NCBI GenBank assembly: GCA_004570425.1 | Contig: SPQJ01000003.1 | Span: 62,001-126,000 of the forward strand | Reading direction: 5' to 3' | Origin: Bacillus sp. AZ43 | GTDB lineage: Bacteria; Actinomycetota; Actinomycetes; Mycobacteriales; Geodermatophilaceae | Length of the DNA stretch: 64,000 nt | Part shown: piece by piece, positions 10,164 through 18,534 of the stretch | How the letters are laid out: every line of letters starts with the position of its first letter | Position numbering within the stretch: position 1 is the first letter of the stretch | Program-made: the position numbers and the translations under genes | The notes under the pieces: model-generated | The model's database searches: none | Seen by the model: the letters and a program-made list of their open reading frames with translations, nothing else | What the model was told of the DNA's origin: nothing

Positions 10164-11300
10164 CTATCGGGCTTGGCGGAGCCCGTCGAGCAGTTCAGCT
10201 GCCATCTCTGCCGCGACATCCCCGCTGTGATCGATGACCGCACTCAGGGACACGGTCGCGGTCGGATGCATGACAGCAGCTGCCCCCGTCGTCATCCGCA
10301 TAGTGCCTTGATGACGACCCCCCACCTTGGACGGATCTCCCTCGAAGACTCGGTCAAGGGGTGCCAGTGAAGCCGCAGGAGCCACTGCCGTGGTGTAAGA
10401 AGGCGCGACACTGGCCCCCAACACCATGAGACGCGAAAGCCTCCGCTGAAGATCGTCCCGGTTCACCAGAGCACCCATGAAATCGGTGGGGAGCGCCTCG
10501 AACACCGACACCTGTCCGCTCCTATGGACCAGAATTCCTCGATGTGTGGGCTCTTGACGGTCAGTGAGGAAGCCGCCGGCTCCTCCCCCACTCTGATTCG
10601 GCACCCATGACAAAGCCATCGCGGAGTTGCTCGCCGCCTTGACCGCATCGGTCTCTGCGAAAAATCCTGCGTCACGGGCGCTGCGGGTCAGAATTCCAGG
10701 GAGCCCCTGCAACTGCGTTGCCCGCAGCGGCTGTGCGCCTATCGGCACCAGGTGAGCATCAAGAACGGGACCATAGACCCCCGAGTCGCGGACGGCGGGC
10801 ACATCCCAGCGCCAGACTACGGCCGGTGGCTCTGGCAACGTTGACCACTCGAGTGCAGCGGGGCCGAGTGACACTTCTGCTAACGCCGCCGTGACTGCCA
10901 GATTCAGCGTCAGCGGGTCTGCGAAGCTGCCTCTGAAGTAGCCATTGACGTAGGACTGCACCCGGGCCTTGAACTGCGCCTGACGAGGCTCGTCCTCTTC
11001 GTCGATAGTTTTGACGAACGCCAAGATCTCCTTGCCCAGACGTCGAGCGTGTTCGAACTCTTCCTCGGTGGGCGCCTTGCCAGTGTCGGGAAGGGCGTCG
11101 CCGTAGCGAGGGCCGAGCAGCAGTACATAGACGTCACACGCCTCTACGCCGGCGAGACACGCTTCCCGCGATGAGCGGCCCTGTGCTGTGAAGTCCTCGA
11201 AGCGCAGCGGCTGGTACGGCGGCACGACCTTCAGCTGAGCGGCGAGAGCGTCACGCTCGGCCTTCAGCGCGTAGGTGACCGACGAAATGAAGACCTTCAT
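10164..11300 (-). CDS. DUF4062-domain protein
   Basis: 378 residues from the ATG giving MKVFISSVTYALKAERDAL, the characteristic start of DUF4062, a TIR/SLOG-like nucleotide-sensing fold. The domain runs to about residue 140 (EEEFEHARRLGKEILAFVK, then the LTLNLAVTAAL end). DUF4062 is often fused to NTPases or other effectors in signalling or defence proteins. The C-terminal 230 residues here do not match anything I recognise; they include VWRWDVPAV and a block rich in Ala and Gly near the end. No clear transmembrane segment. It stands alone between non-coding DNA and a divergent small gene. A defence role is plausible from context but not shown. Confidence 0.65.
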   Translation of the reverse strand: MKVFISSVTYALKAERDALAAQLKVVPPYQPLRFEDFTAQGRSSREACLAGVEACDVYVLLLGPRYGDALPDTGKAPTEEEFEHARRLGKEILAFVKTIDEEDEPRQAQFKARVQSYVNGYFRGSFADPLTLNLAVTAALAEVSLGPAALEWSTLPEPPAVVWRWDVPAVRDSGVYGPVLDAHLVPIGAQPLRATQLQGLPGILTRSARDAGFFAETDAVKAASNSAMALSWVPNQSGGGAGGFLTDRQEPTHRGILVHRSGQVSVFEALPTDFMGALVNRDDLQRRLSRLMVLGASVAPSYTTAVAPAASLAPLDRVFEGDPSKVGGRHQGTMRMTTGAAAVMHPTATVSLSAVIDHSGDVAAEMAAELLDGLRQAR

Positions 11301-11381
11301 GGCGGGGACGCTAGCGACCGGGGCTGACACATCGACGCCTCTGGCCCCTGGGATGTCACCCCCAGCTGCCAGGCTGGCCTC

Positions 11382-11591
11382 ATGGACTTCTCGGTGACGA
11401 CGACAACCTACGGTGGAACACCCGAGCCGCGCCGCGTGCGCGTCCCCAACCGGGACGACATCGGTGTCGTCGTGGTGCCAGGAATGAACTTTGGCATGTC
11501 GCCGGCCATCTACTGCCTCGGCATCTACTTTCCCGAGACCGGCGAGTGCCTGTACTACGACGTCAAGAAGGTGCGGAATGCCGACGAGTGA
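11382..11591 (+). CDS. Hypothetical small protein
   Basis: 69 residues, MDFSVTTTTYGGTPEPRRVR followed by VPNRDDIGVVVVPGMNFGMS and a tyrosine-rich end. Composition is protein-like with normal third-position GC, and it is divergent from the DUF4062 gene with about 80 bases between. No family recognised. It is followed after 107 bases by another unknown gene on the same strand. Confidence 0.5.
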   Translation: MDFSVTTTTYGGTPEPRRVRVPNRDDIGVVVVPGMNFGMSPAIYCLGIYFPETGECLYYDVKKVRNADE

Positions 11592-11698
11592 TCACCGCGC
11601 CGGTTGGCCTGTGCGAGGACGCCACTTCTCCGAGCCGACCGAAACTGGCTGCGATACTGGCCCGCCTTGGTTCTCACGACGGTCGGAGGCTTCCTCGG

Positions 11699-12262
11699 AT
11701 GAGCGGTGAAGAGGGCGGGAATCCTCAGCAGCAATGGGCTGACGCCCTCGCCGAGAGGATCGAGGCGGCGACGGACGGCCGAATTCGCCTTGCCGTCCAT
11801 GTTCTCGCGCGGATGGCGGTACTGCTGTACCCCGCTCAGCCCCGCCATGTCGACGTCAACCTTGCATCCAGCGAGCGAATGCTCGTCAGCGGCGTGGTCC
11901 GGGTCTGGACGGACGACCATCTGCTACTCGCCGACCTTCAGGACGTCAAGACGGCGCGCCACCATCGTTTTGACGACGGGCACCGCGAAGCCCGGGTCTC
12001 GATCAAGGTCCTGCCCCGCTCTGCGCTGCAGCAGGTCAGCATCGAGCCCGAAGGAGACTCATGGGTGAATGGCGCTGACGTGTGGCAAGCCAGCGCCGCA
12101 GAGGGCAACTGGACCTTCCCGCACTACGGTCGGGTGACCCTCCGGTATGCCGGTTTGGCCGAGCCGGTCGCGCTGCCGGCCGGCGTCTCCCCCGGCGGCA
12201 TCGGCGAGCTTCTGCCAACCCTGCTTGGGGACCTCAGTCCATCCTGTCGGGGCGCCGAATGA
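11699..12262 (+). CDS. Hypothetical protein
   Basis: 187 residues from the ATG giving MSGEEGGNPQQQWADALAER. The frame is open upstream but that part is not convincing. The core (RIRLAVHVLARMAVLLYP, then VSGVVRVWTDDHLLLADL) looks like a small alpha/beta protein. No family recognised. Its stop overlaps the start of a 40-residue ORF by an ATGA, and another unknown gene follows on the same strand; the group may form one transcript with the preceding small gene. Confidence 0.5.
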   Translation: MSGEEGGNPQQQWADALAERIEAATDGRIRLAVHVLARMAVLLYPAQPRHVDVNLASSERMLVSGVVRVWTDDHLLLADLQDVKTARHHRFDDGHREARVSIKVLPRSALQQVSIEPEGDSWVNGADVWQASAAEGNWTFPHYGRVTLRYAGLAEPVALPAGVSPGGIGELLPTLLGDLSPSCRGAE

Positions 12263-12381
12263 CGTCCAGCAGCCAATCGGCGGGGACCACCAGTACCGCG
12301 GGCCGGATCCGTGACCGTGGCGCGGCCTCCACACCGGGCCTGTGGTTACTCTTCGTCGCGGTCGCGGCGGCGACGCCCTAG
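12259..12381 (+). CDS. Possible 40-residue membrane peptide
   Basis: ATG overlaps the previous stop (ATGA), encoding MTSSSQSAGTTSTAG and ending in the hydrophobic LWLLFVAVAAATP. Translational coupling and a single hydrophobic end support it weakly; no homolog recognised. Confidence 0.25.
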   Translation: MTSSSQSAGTTSTAGRIRDRGAASTPGLWLLFVAVAAATP

Positions 12382-12485
12382 TCACCTGGCTGCCTACTGC
12401 TCGCGGTATCCGCGGCGGCATCGCGACCGGGGCGTCGGCCGCCGGCAGGCGCGCCAAGGTGACCTCGCTGTCAAGCTTCGATGCC

Positions 12486-13421
12486 ATGACCGCCCCCGTG
12501 CAGCCGGCGCAGTCCTTCCCCGACGTCGGCACGATGCTTGAGAAGTTCGCCGACGCCCTCGAGGTCATCATCGGGGGCTTCGGCCACCCTTGGGCCGAGA
12601 GCTCTCAGGCGGCGGCGGAGAGCGCGCTGGAGGACACCCTCGCCGGCCGCTGGGCGCAGCGCCCCGTGCTGCTGGCGACCTCCCTCGTCGCCGCATTGCT
12701 GAACCACACCGAGGATCACCTCCGCGGCATGGCGCTCCTTGCCGGGCAGGAGCGCATCCTCATGGTCCCCTTCACCCTCGTGCGTCCAGTGCTCGGCTCC
12801 GCTGCCCGGGCCAACTTCCTGCTGGAGCGCAACATCTCCGCACGCGAACGGGTACGCCGGGCCATGTCCATCAAGCTGAAGATGATCAGCGAGCTCGACC
12901 GTATCGGCTTGGCGTCCTCCACTACCGAGATCGCGAACATCGTTGAGGGCGCCAAGCAGGCCGGCTTCCACGTCACCCTGCCGGGGCGCAGGCGGAGCGG
13001 CGAGGACCCGCCTCCCCAGATCGGCCCTCCGCTGCCCCGCGAGATGTCATTGGTCCGAGCAGTGCTCGACGACGTCCCGGGCGACGAGACGGGCGACATC
13101 GTCTACCGGGTCGCGTCAGCGTTCGTCCACGGCGAGCCGCACTTCACCTCGTTGATGTCGGTCCGCGACCACAGCCCAAACCCGGCACCCGAGTCGACGA
13201 CCGTGCAGTTGGGAATGCGTCTGGACAACTTCGTGGTGTTCACCGCAAGCGCGATCTTCGCCGTCCACCGCACGGCCATGGCCGCGCTGGCTTACGCGGG
13301 GTTACCCGACTCGGTCTGGCTGGACGTCATCGGACCCACGTTGCTGCGGTGGCAGGCAAGCCTCCACGCGGTCCGAGAGACCGCCTTTCGGGACATGAGG
13401 GAGGGGCTACCGGGCGGCTGA
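12486..13421 (+). CDS. Hypothetical protein
   Basis: 311 residues from the ATG giving MTAPVQPAQSFPDVGTMLEK; a GTG 27 bases upstream (VTSLSSFDAM) is an alternative. The middle region, EDHLRGMALLAGQERILM followed by ARANFLLERNISARERVRRA, resembles an unnamed group of actinobacterial proteins in which a helical domain carries a DHLRG motif and a RERV motif. A later ASAFVHGEPH segment is also reminiscent of that group. It has no transmembrane segment and no catalytic motif I can name. The gene is in the same direction as the two unknown genes before it. Confidence 0.5.
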   Translation: MTAPVQPAQSFPDVGTMLEKFADALEVIIGGFGHPWAESSQAAAESALEDTLAGRWAQRPVLLATSLVAALLNHTEDHLRGMALLAGQERILMVPFTLVRPVLGSAARANFLLERNISARERVRRAMSIKLKMISELDRIGLASSTTEIANIVEGAKQAGFHVTLPGRRRSGEDPPPQIGPPLPREMSLVRAVLDDVPGDETGDIVYRVASAFVHGEPHFTSLMSVRDHSPNPAPESTTVQLGMRLDNFVVFTASAIFAVHRTAMAALAYAGLPDSVWLDVIGPTLLRWQASLHAVRETAFRDMREGLPGG

Positions 13422-13593
13422 CATCCCCTCGCGGTGTTGGCGGACGCGCCTGGAGCAGGGTCGCCGTCGGCGAGTGGCCCCACTAACGGATGCCCGCGGC
13501 GCTGGGCGTTGCGAGGCAGGCCGCGACGCTGCAGGAGTAACCGGCCCGCATCAGCTCGGCGACTCAGAGACGAGTCGCCCTAGGCTGCGCCAG

Positions 13594-13752
13594 GTGAGCC
13601 CACTCCTGCGTCGGCGCGATGTACCCCTCACGGACGAACAGCGCCGACGACGCCGCGAGATCGTCGCCCAGGTCGTGATCGGCGTCGCTCTCTTCGGCGT
13701 AGCGGTGGCGGGCCCGGCAGCACATCCGTCGACCGCCGGGCGTCGTTCGTAG
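13594..13752 (+). CDS. Possible small membrane protein
   Basis: A GTG-started frame of 52 residues: a basic N-terminus (SPLLRRRDVPLTDEQRRRRR) then one hydrophobic span (VVIGVALFGVAVAG). The charge pattern is that of a single-pass protein with the N-terminus inside. Support is composition only. Confidence 0.3.
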   Translation: MSPLLRRRDVPLTDEQRRRRREIVAQVVIGVALFGVAVAGPAAHPSTAGRRS

Positions 13753-13757
13753 GCTGG

Positions 13758-14066
13758 TCACGGCCAGTACTTGCTCGGCGGCTGGGTCGCTGGGTCCGTG
13801 ATCTTGTGGCTCTTGCGCCTAGCCAAGCCGCTGATCTCGACGATCCGCTGCGTCGACACAAGGTCGAGTTCCGAGATGACGGGCTGGATGGCCGCACAGA
13901 TCGCGGCTGACTCAAGCGCCAGCCCGGCGAGTCCCGGCTCCAAGGTGTGCGAGATCCAGTGCAGACGGGAGCGTTGGATGGCTCGGCACTCATCGGGGTC
14001 GTTGAGCTGCCGGATGTTGTTCGTGAGGAACGCGTTGAAGCGGAACGTTCTGAGCGTGCACGACAG
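13758..14066 (-). pseudogene. Protein fragment without a good start
   Basis: A minus-strand frame of 102 codons with normal protein composition (RFNAFLTNNIRQLNDPDECR, then LHWISHTLEPGLAGLALESA and a Lys/Ser-rich end). It begins directly after an in-frame stop and has no ATG or GTG near its 5' end; only CTG or an internal TTG are available. I read it as the 3' part of a larger gene that lost its 5' end. No family recognised. Confidence 0.4.
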
Positions 14067-14276
14067 TCATTGGCAGACTCGGAAACTAGCGGATGACCAG
14101 CGCATCCGTTGTTGGACGGTGTTGGTCGACAGGGGTCTCGGATGGAAGTTTTGTGACTGGTTGTTGACTGACGCCCACGCGGTCGGGCGCGTCGCCAGCT
14201 CCCGTTGCGGCTCGGTCGACCCCCGCGGATCGGACCTCGTTGAGTGCGCACGACTTCGAGACCGGCGAGCGGGCGC

Positions 14277-14304
14277 GTGTCTCCGAAGGCGGCTTATGGG
14301 ACAC
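14277..14304. repeat. Intergenic palindrome, type A copy 1
   Basis: 28 bases with outer arms GTGTC/GACAC around GAAGGCGGCTTATGG. Near-identical copies are at 15400-15426 (same orientation) and 23238-23265 (inverted). It lies between the truncated gene and the EVE-nuclease gene. Confidence 0.7.
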
Positions 14305-14348
14305 CTGTGGGTATGGGGCTGCGATGGAGGGCTGGTCGGCGCAACCGG

Positions 14349-15308
14349 TCAGCTGACTTTCGGGAGCTTCGTCCGTTTGGTGCTACGCCGCACGACCGAC
14401 GCCCCGAGGTCGTCGTGACTCACGAATGCGACTTCCGGGTGTTCCTCGAGAAGGGACTTGCCCCACTTGCCTAAGTCCGCTCCGATGACGATCCCCTTCG
14501 TCGGTCGGCCGCCGGCGAGCTCGTTCCGAGCGTTGGCCATGTACCTCAGCACCTGACCGACGGTGTCTCCATTAACGGTGCGCGCCTTGAGTTCGACGAC
14601 CACGTACTGCCCGCCGGCCTTGTCCCAGTAGACGAGGTCGGCCCGGGTTCGGTCGGCCCAACGGCGCTGCTGGTGGCGCAGCTCGAGCGAGTAGCCCAGC
14701 TTTCGCCAGATGTCCCCGTTGTCGACGAGGTACCGCTCGAGCGCAAGCTCGTCCTCCAACTCGCGGGCCCTGTGCTCGATCGCGGACCGGACCTCCTCCG
14801 GCCGCCGGTTCGTTAACCGGTCGAGGAGTCGCTTCCATATCGCATGGGGCACCCGGTGGACGGACCCATTGAAGTTGATCTTTAGTGCGGCCCACTCCGC
14901 CAGCGACGGGTCCGCCCTCATGGCCTCGATCGACAGCGGATGGCTGAACTTCTTGACGACGGTGTAGTCGCACCCGTGGGTGTTTCTTCCCGGGACCCCG
15001 TCGCCCGCCGAGAGCGGGTACGCGTCCGACTCCGCTCTGACGAGGTACGCGATGTCCTTGCGCTGTCTTGCCCGGTACAGGAGCGCCGGGTCGCCGAACC
15101 GCGTGTCGGAATGGCACGTCCACCAGCCTCGGGGGCCGTCGAACGACGCTGGGTCCAGGTCGGCTCGATCCCGGCCGTCGTCGTCCAGGTAGAACTCAGG
15201 TCCGGTGACCCAGAGCCACGCCTGTCCGGCCGTCGGGGTTGCGGAGGCGGCCCCGGTCCTCCGTTGAGCGCCGTTGCGACGGAGCCTCTCGATCCAGCTC
15301 ACCAGCAA
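14349..15308 (-). CDS. EVE-like domain plus NucS-type nuclease
   Basis: 319 residues in two parts. Residues about 28-165 look like an EVE (PUA-like) domain, which in other proteins binds modified bases: an aromatic GWWTCHSDTRFGD segment, LYRARQRKDIAYLVRA, then CDYTVVKKFSHPL. Residues about 180-319 match the NucS/PD-(D/E)XK nuclease fold: Asp224 in RADLVYW, Glu239 and Lys241 in VVVELKAR, and Gln252 in GQVLRYM. The order sensor-then-nuclease suggests a modification-dependent restriction enzyme; that function is inferred. It is flanked by two type A palindromes (14277 and 15400), as if carried as a unit. No helicase partner is adjacent. Confidence 0.7.
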   Translation of the reverse strand: MLVSWIERLRRNGAQRRTGAASATPTAGQAWLWVTGPEFYLDDDGRDRADLDPASFDGPRGWWTCHSDTRFGDPALLYRARQRKDIAYLVRAESDAYPLSAGDGVPGRNTHGCDYTVVKKFSHPLSIEAMRADPSLAEWAALKINFNGSVHRVPHAIWKRLLDRLTNRRPEEVRSAIEHRARELEDELALERYLVDNGDIWRKLGYSLELRHQQRRWADRTRADLVYWDKAGGQYVVVELKARTVNGDTVGQVLRYMANARNELAGGRPTKGIVIGADLGKWGKSLLEEHPEVAFVSHDDLGASVVRRSTKRTKLPKVS

Positions 15309-15399
15309 CTCCTCCGGTCGTTGAGCGCGACATCACGTCAGCGGCTCAGCGGAGCTGCTGAATCAGCCAAGCTTGGCAGAAGCGGAGGGCGCCGCCGCC

Positions 15400-15426
15400 A
15401 TGTCCTGAAGGCGGGCTATGGGACAC
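15400..15426. repeat. Intergenic palindrome, type A copy 2
   Basis: Shares GAAGGCGG-GCTATGGGACAC with the copy at 14277. It lies between the EVE-nuclease gene and the next unknown gene. Confidence 0.7.
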
Positions 15427-15450
15427 CGTCTCACACGTCGCGGCGAGCTT

Positions 15451-15867
15451 CTAACGAGCTCGCCGCGCGTCGATGCCCCAGCGCTTGCACTGGGCGACCT
15501 GCCGTTCCCAGAAGCCATAGGCAGCGATCATGCGCTCTGGCGGTGTCCGGTCGTGGAAAGCGTCGTCGTGACCGTTCACCTTGAAGTAGCCACCGCCAGG
15601 CTTCCCCTCGCGAGGACCGGCGACGTGCACAACGAGGGCATCGAGCGGAGGCAAGTCTCGCTCGATGCAGCGGTCGTGGAAGGCTTTCATGAACTCGGTG
15701 ACCAAATGAGACTCCGCGCCCTGGTGCAACATCTGGGGCGCCGGCAAGCCACCCGCCTCGAAGACGCGCGTGTAGCTGACGGTCTGCCCTCGATCCTTCG
15801 CTGCCTCGATAACGAGATCGATAGCAGCGTCCACCTGATCCGTCGTGAGTGAGCGTCCGGCGGCCAT
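15451..15867 (-). CDS. Conserved hypothetical protein
   Basis: 138 residues. It begins MAAGRSLTTDQVDAAIDLVI and contains SYTRVFEAGGLPAPQMLHQG, PPLDALVVHVAGPREGKPGG and YFKVNG. These blocks recall a family of unnamed actinobacterial proteins in which the HQG, LDALVVHVAGPR and GxGYFxVNG segments are constant. I know no assigned function. It has no membrane segment. It is on the minus strand, divergent from the next gene and separated from the EVE-nuclease gene by a type A palindrome. Confidence 0.6.
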   Translation of the reverse strand: MAAGRSLTTDQVDAAIDLVIEAAKDRGQTVSYTRVFEAGGLPAPQMLHQGAESHLVTEFMKAFHDRCIERDLPPLDALVVHVAGPREGKPGGGYFKVNGHDDAFHDRTPPERMIAAYGFWERQVAQCKRWGIDARRAR

Positions 15868-15988
15868 TGGCCCTTCCTACCTGCCCTGACTCTCTGCGGC
15901 GAGGGCCTCTCGTCGAACGGTTTCCGCCAGACGTGGCGGCGGCCGTGCGATGGCAAGCTGCAACCCGGTTCCCGGAGAGGAGAACGTC

Positions 15989-16522
15989 GTGCCAAATTTG
16001 GGACCCAGCTGGTCCAACGATGGTGACGAAGCCGCCCGTCTGGCCAGTTCAGTCGCACAAGCCACGTTCGCACTGACCGACAAGTGTGTGCACGTCGACC
16101 ACCGGAAGCGCTTGCTGAACGAGGCGATCTGGTTCGTTACGGAACGGGGCAGCGTCAGCCGGAAGTATCTGTTGCGCTACCGGACCAATGGCGCCTTGGC
16201 GATTCAGGCGTCGATGACGCCTTCGGCTGCGGCGAAGCTACTGCACCACGAACATGTGCAACCGCGGAAGGGCCTGGTGCAGCAGCTACTTCAGCCGGGC
16301 GCTGACGTCGCGGCGCTTCTCGCCGGTGCCGTCGCATGCGTGGTCACCCGAGACGAACACAAGCTGCTGAGTGCTCACGAGGACAAGGTTGGCTGGGCAC
16401 GGTATGTCGCCGCCGGCTTGACGGTCGTCGACCTCGCCAGCAACCAGCCGCTTGATCTTGCCGGTCAATCGCCCGTGGTCTCTGCCTCGTTCGCGGCTGC
16501 GGGCGACGTTGTCGGGAAATGA
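15989..16522 (+). CDS. Hypothetical protein
   Basis: 177 residues from the GTG giving VPNLGPSWSNDGDEAARLAS, which has a strong GGAGAGGAG 6 bases upstream. The sequence is protein-like throughout (KRLLNEAIWFVTERGSVSRK, then AVACVVTRDEHKLLSAHED) and probably folds as a helical cytoplasmic domain. No family recognised. It is divergent from the minus-strand gene before it and followed by a cluster of palindromes. Confidence 0.5.
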   Translation: MPNLGPSWSNDGDEAARLASSVAQATFALTDKCVHVDHRKRLLNEAIWFVTERGSVSRKYLLRYRTNGALAIQASMTPSAAAKLLHHEHVQPRKGLVQQLLQPGADVAALLAGAVACVVTRDEHKLLSAHEDKVGWARYVAAGLTVVDLASNQPLDLAGQSPVVSASFAAAGDVVGK

Positions 16523-16528
16523 ACGAGC

Positions 16529-16696
16529 GTCCCCAAGGGGCGCCTTAGGACAAGCAGACCGCCCATCTGGGACTGACGCGAGGTGGGTTCCCCGCACAAC
16601 TTCGTTGTGCTTGCCAAGTCCCCGTTACGGCCGTCTCTCGGGGACGCGGCCTGCGGGGCCGGTGGCGGGCTATCCCTGGAGTGGGCCGCTCAGGGG
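16529..16696. repeat. Cluster of three related palindromes
   Basis: Within 170 bases there are three imperfect palindromes of 23-28 bases: 16529-16551 (GTCCCC to GGAC), 16618-16645 (GTCCCC to GGGGAC) and 16673-16696 (TCCC around TGGGCCGCTCAGGG). The third shares its core with the copy at 17485-17511. They fill the gap between two unknown genes. Confidence 0.6.
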
Positions 16697-16739
16697 CGCA
16701 CGCGATCCGATGCCAAGTTGATAGGTCTAGCGTCCCGTC

Positions 16740-17462
16740 ATGTCCGTGCAGCCGGCATTCTTTGCTCGCCCTAACGGCGAGCTCCTGCCTCTCGGGGTCG
16801 CGCCTCGCCTGGCGAGCTGGAACAGGACGGGGGATCCGGATCGAGTGCGGCTCGAGGCGTTCCTGACACATGCGGTGGACGTGCTCACGCCGGCGCTGTC
16901 TGACGTGGCGGACCCGCTGGCCCTACGGCTGGATGTAGGCCTTCCCGCTAAGACGCCCTTGCTCGACGCCAACGACCTGGACAACTACGTCTTCCCGCTC
17001 GCGATGAGACTGATCAACGTCAGCCAGCGCCAAGTGGCCTGTGTGTGGGCAACAAAGCGGCACGCGACGACCTCGCTGATCGGCATTGAGCAAGCCGTGC
17101 TCCTCGCCGACGCGGACCCGGCTGGCGGGTGGCTCTTCGTCCACACCACCGCCTCCGGCGAGAGCGGCGTCTATAAGCAGCAGATTCAGGACGCTCTCCT
17201 CACGGTGGCCGAGCTTCCGCCGGGTCCGGTGTCTCTGGAACTGAGCTTCACGGTGGGGCCTAGGAGGAACTGGCCGAACCTTTGGAAAGCCACCATTGAT
17301 GCCCTCAGCCCGCTCCTAGGACAAGCAGGCTCGGCCAAGCCATGGACCCCCAATGACGGACGCATCGTGGAGCTTGGCCTGCACCGGCAGGTCGAGCAGG
17401 GCCGCGGCCATGATGTGCTCCTGGCCATCGCCGCTAGGCCACACGAGGGAGTGGACCCATGA
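16740..17462 (+). CDS. Hypothetical protein, possibly RusA-like
   Basis: 240 residues. Two features recall RusA-type Holliday junction resolvases: LLDANDLDNYVFPLAMRLIN, with paired Asp residues before an Asn, and NLWKATIDALSPLLG followed by WTPNDGRIVELGLHRQ, like the RusA pattern of a Lys-Asp helix followed by an acidic turn. The rest (MSVQPAFFARPNGELLPLGV, then SLELSFTV) fits a beta-rich start. The match is by eye and weak. It is flanked on both sides by TGGGCCGCTCAGGG palindromes, so it may be another cassette. Confidence 0.4.
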   Translation: MSVQPAFFARPNGELLPLGVAPRLASWNRTGDPDRVRLEAFLTHAVDVLTPALSDVADPLALRLDVGLPAKTPLLDANDLDNYVFPLAMRLINVSQRQVACVWATKRHATTSLIGIEQAVLLADADPAGGWLFVHTTASGESGVYKQQIQDALLTVAELPPGPVSLELSFTVGPRRNWPNLWKATIDALSPLLGQAGSAKPWTPNDGRIVELGLHRQVEQGRGHDVLLAIAARPHEGVDP

Positions 17463-17916
17463 CACGGCGCCATAGTCGGTGACTGTCCCTAAATGGGCCG
17501 CTCAGGGACACCGGCGGCCTAGCTGACTCCCGCGGCGGCTTGCGGCGTAGCCGTCGTCTCCTCTCGTAAGGGCGACGATCTAACTGCAGGAACGCAGACC
17601 TCCGGGTGCCTTGCGCGCTTCTAGCCCCTCGACGACCTAGGTTTGCAGTGACGGTCAGGACGAGCAGGAGGAGCGGCTGGTGCGGGGCGCAGGCACACGG
17701 CTTCAACGGCAGGCAGTGCTGCCCCCGGACGCAGGAGGCCCTACCCCAGGACAGACGCTCTCTTGCCGGTCAGCGCCGGTCGAGATAGTGCTCCCCGAGG
17801 CCAGGGCCCTCGCTATCGCGAGCAAGGTCAGCGAGGGTCGTCCTGCAGGAGCCGGACCCGCAGTGAAGGCGCTACGGACGACGCATGTGCCGACGCTGAT
17901 CGTGGAGGAGCAAGTC
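17463..17916. other. Gap before the restriction-modification genes
   Basis: 454 bases with a palindrome at 17485-17511 and an open but unconvincing frame that runs into the methylase gene from 17680. It should hold the promoter of the three-gene system. Nothing else supportable seen. Confidence 0.5.
17485..17511. repeat. Intergenic palindrome, type B
   Basis: TGTCCC and GGGACA arms around TAAATGGGCCGCTCA. The core TGGGCCGCTCAGGG recurs at 16673-16696. It is 23 bases after the preceding gene. Confidence 0.65.
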
Positions 17917-18534
17917 GTGAAGTCCCGGCAACGCGTCAAGGTCTACGGCGAGGTCTTCACGCAGCGGCAGATGGTCAACACGATGCTCGAGTTGGTCCAC
18001 GAGGAGCTGGAGACGGGCCCCGACTTCGTCGACAAGACCTTCCTTGAGCCTGCGGCGGGCGACGGCAACTTCCTCGTCGCGATCCTGGGCCGCAAGCTCC
18101 GAGCGATCGAGAAGCGGTGTGGGCCGGAGTCCTGGCTCGACGAGTCGCTGTTCGCCCTGGCCTCGATCTACGGGATCGAGCTGCTGGAGGACAACCATCG
18201 GGACGCCAAGGCGGCGATGTTCGCCGAGTTCCTGCGGTTCCATTCCAGCCACGGCGTTGCTTGCGGTTCGGGCACCAGGGCCGGGCGGGCCGCCGCCTTC
18301 CTGATCGACACGAACATCGTCTGCGGCGACACCCTCAAGGGTCTGGACTCGCACGGCGAGGAGATCCAGTTCTCCTGGTGGCACAGGATCGCGGACATGC
18401 CCGGCATGGTCCAGCGGGAGCCCTTCGCACTCGCGTCGCTGCGCGGCGACGGCATGCTCGACTTCACCGACTACGGAACGTACGCGGTGAGCCGGATCGA
18501 CCGTGTCCACGAGAAGGCCAAGGCCAGTGGCTAG
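17917..18534 (+). CDS. DNA methyltransferase, motif I fragment subunit
   Basis: 205 residues from the GTG giving VKSRQRVKVYGEVFTQRQMV, with GGAGGAG 6 bases upstream. This N-terminus (GEVFT, then NTMLELV) and the AdoMet-binding motif I FLEPAAGDGNFL (residues 42-53) are typical of N6-adenine methylases of restriction systems; IYGIELLEDN is a motif II-like step. There is no NPPY catalytic motif; the protein ends soon after. An NPPY motif is found two genes downstream, so the methylase appears to be split. The stop overlaps the GTG start of the helicase gene. First gene of a three-gene operon. Confidence 0.75.
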   Translation: MKSRQRVKVYGEVFTQRQMVNTMLELVHEELETGPDFVDKTFLEPAAGDGNFLVAILGRKLRAIEKRCGPESWLDESLFALASIYGIELLEDNHRDAKAAMFAEFLRFHSSHGVACGSGTRAGRAAAFLIDTNIVCGDTLKGLDSHGEEIQFSWWHRIADMPGMVQREPFALASLRGDGMLDFTDYGTYAVSRIDRVHEKAKASG

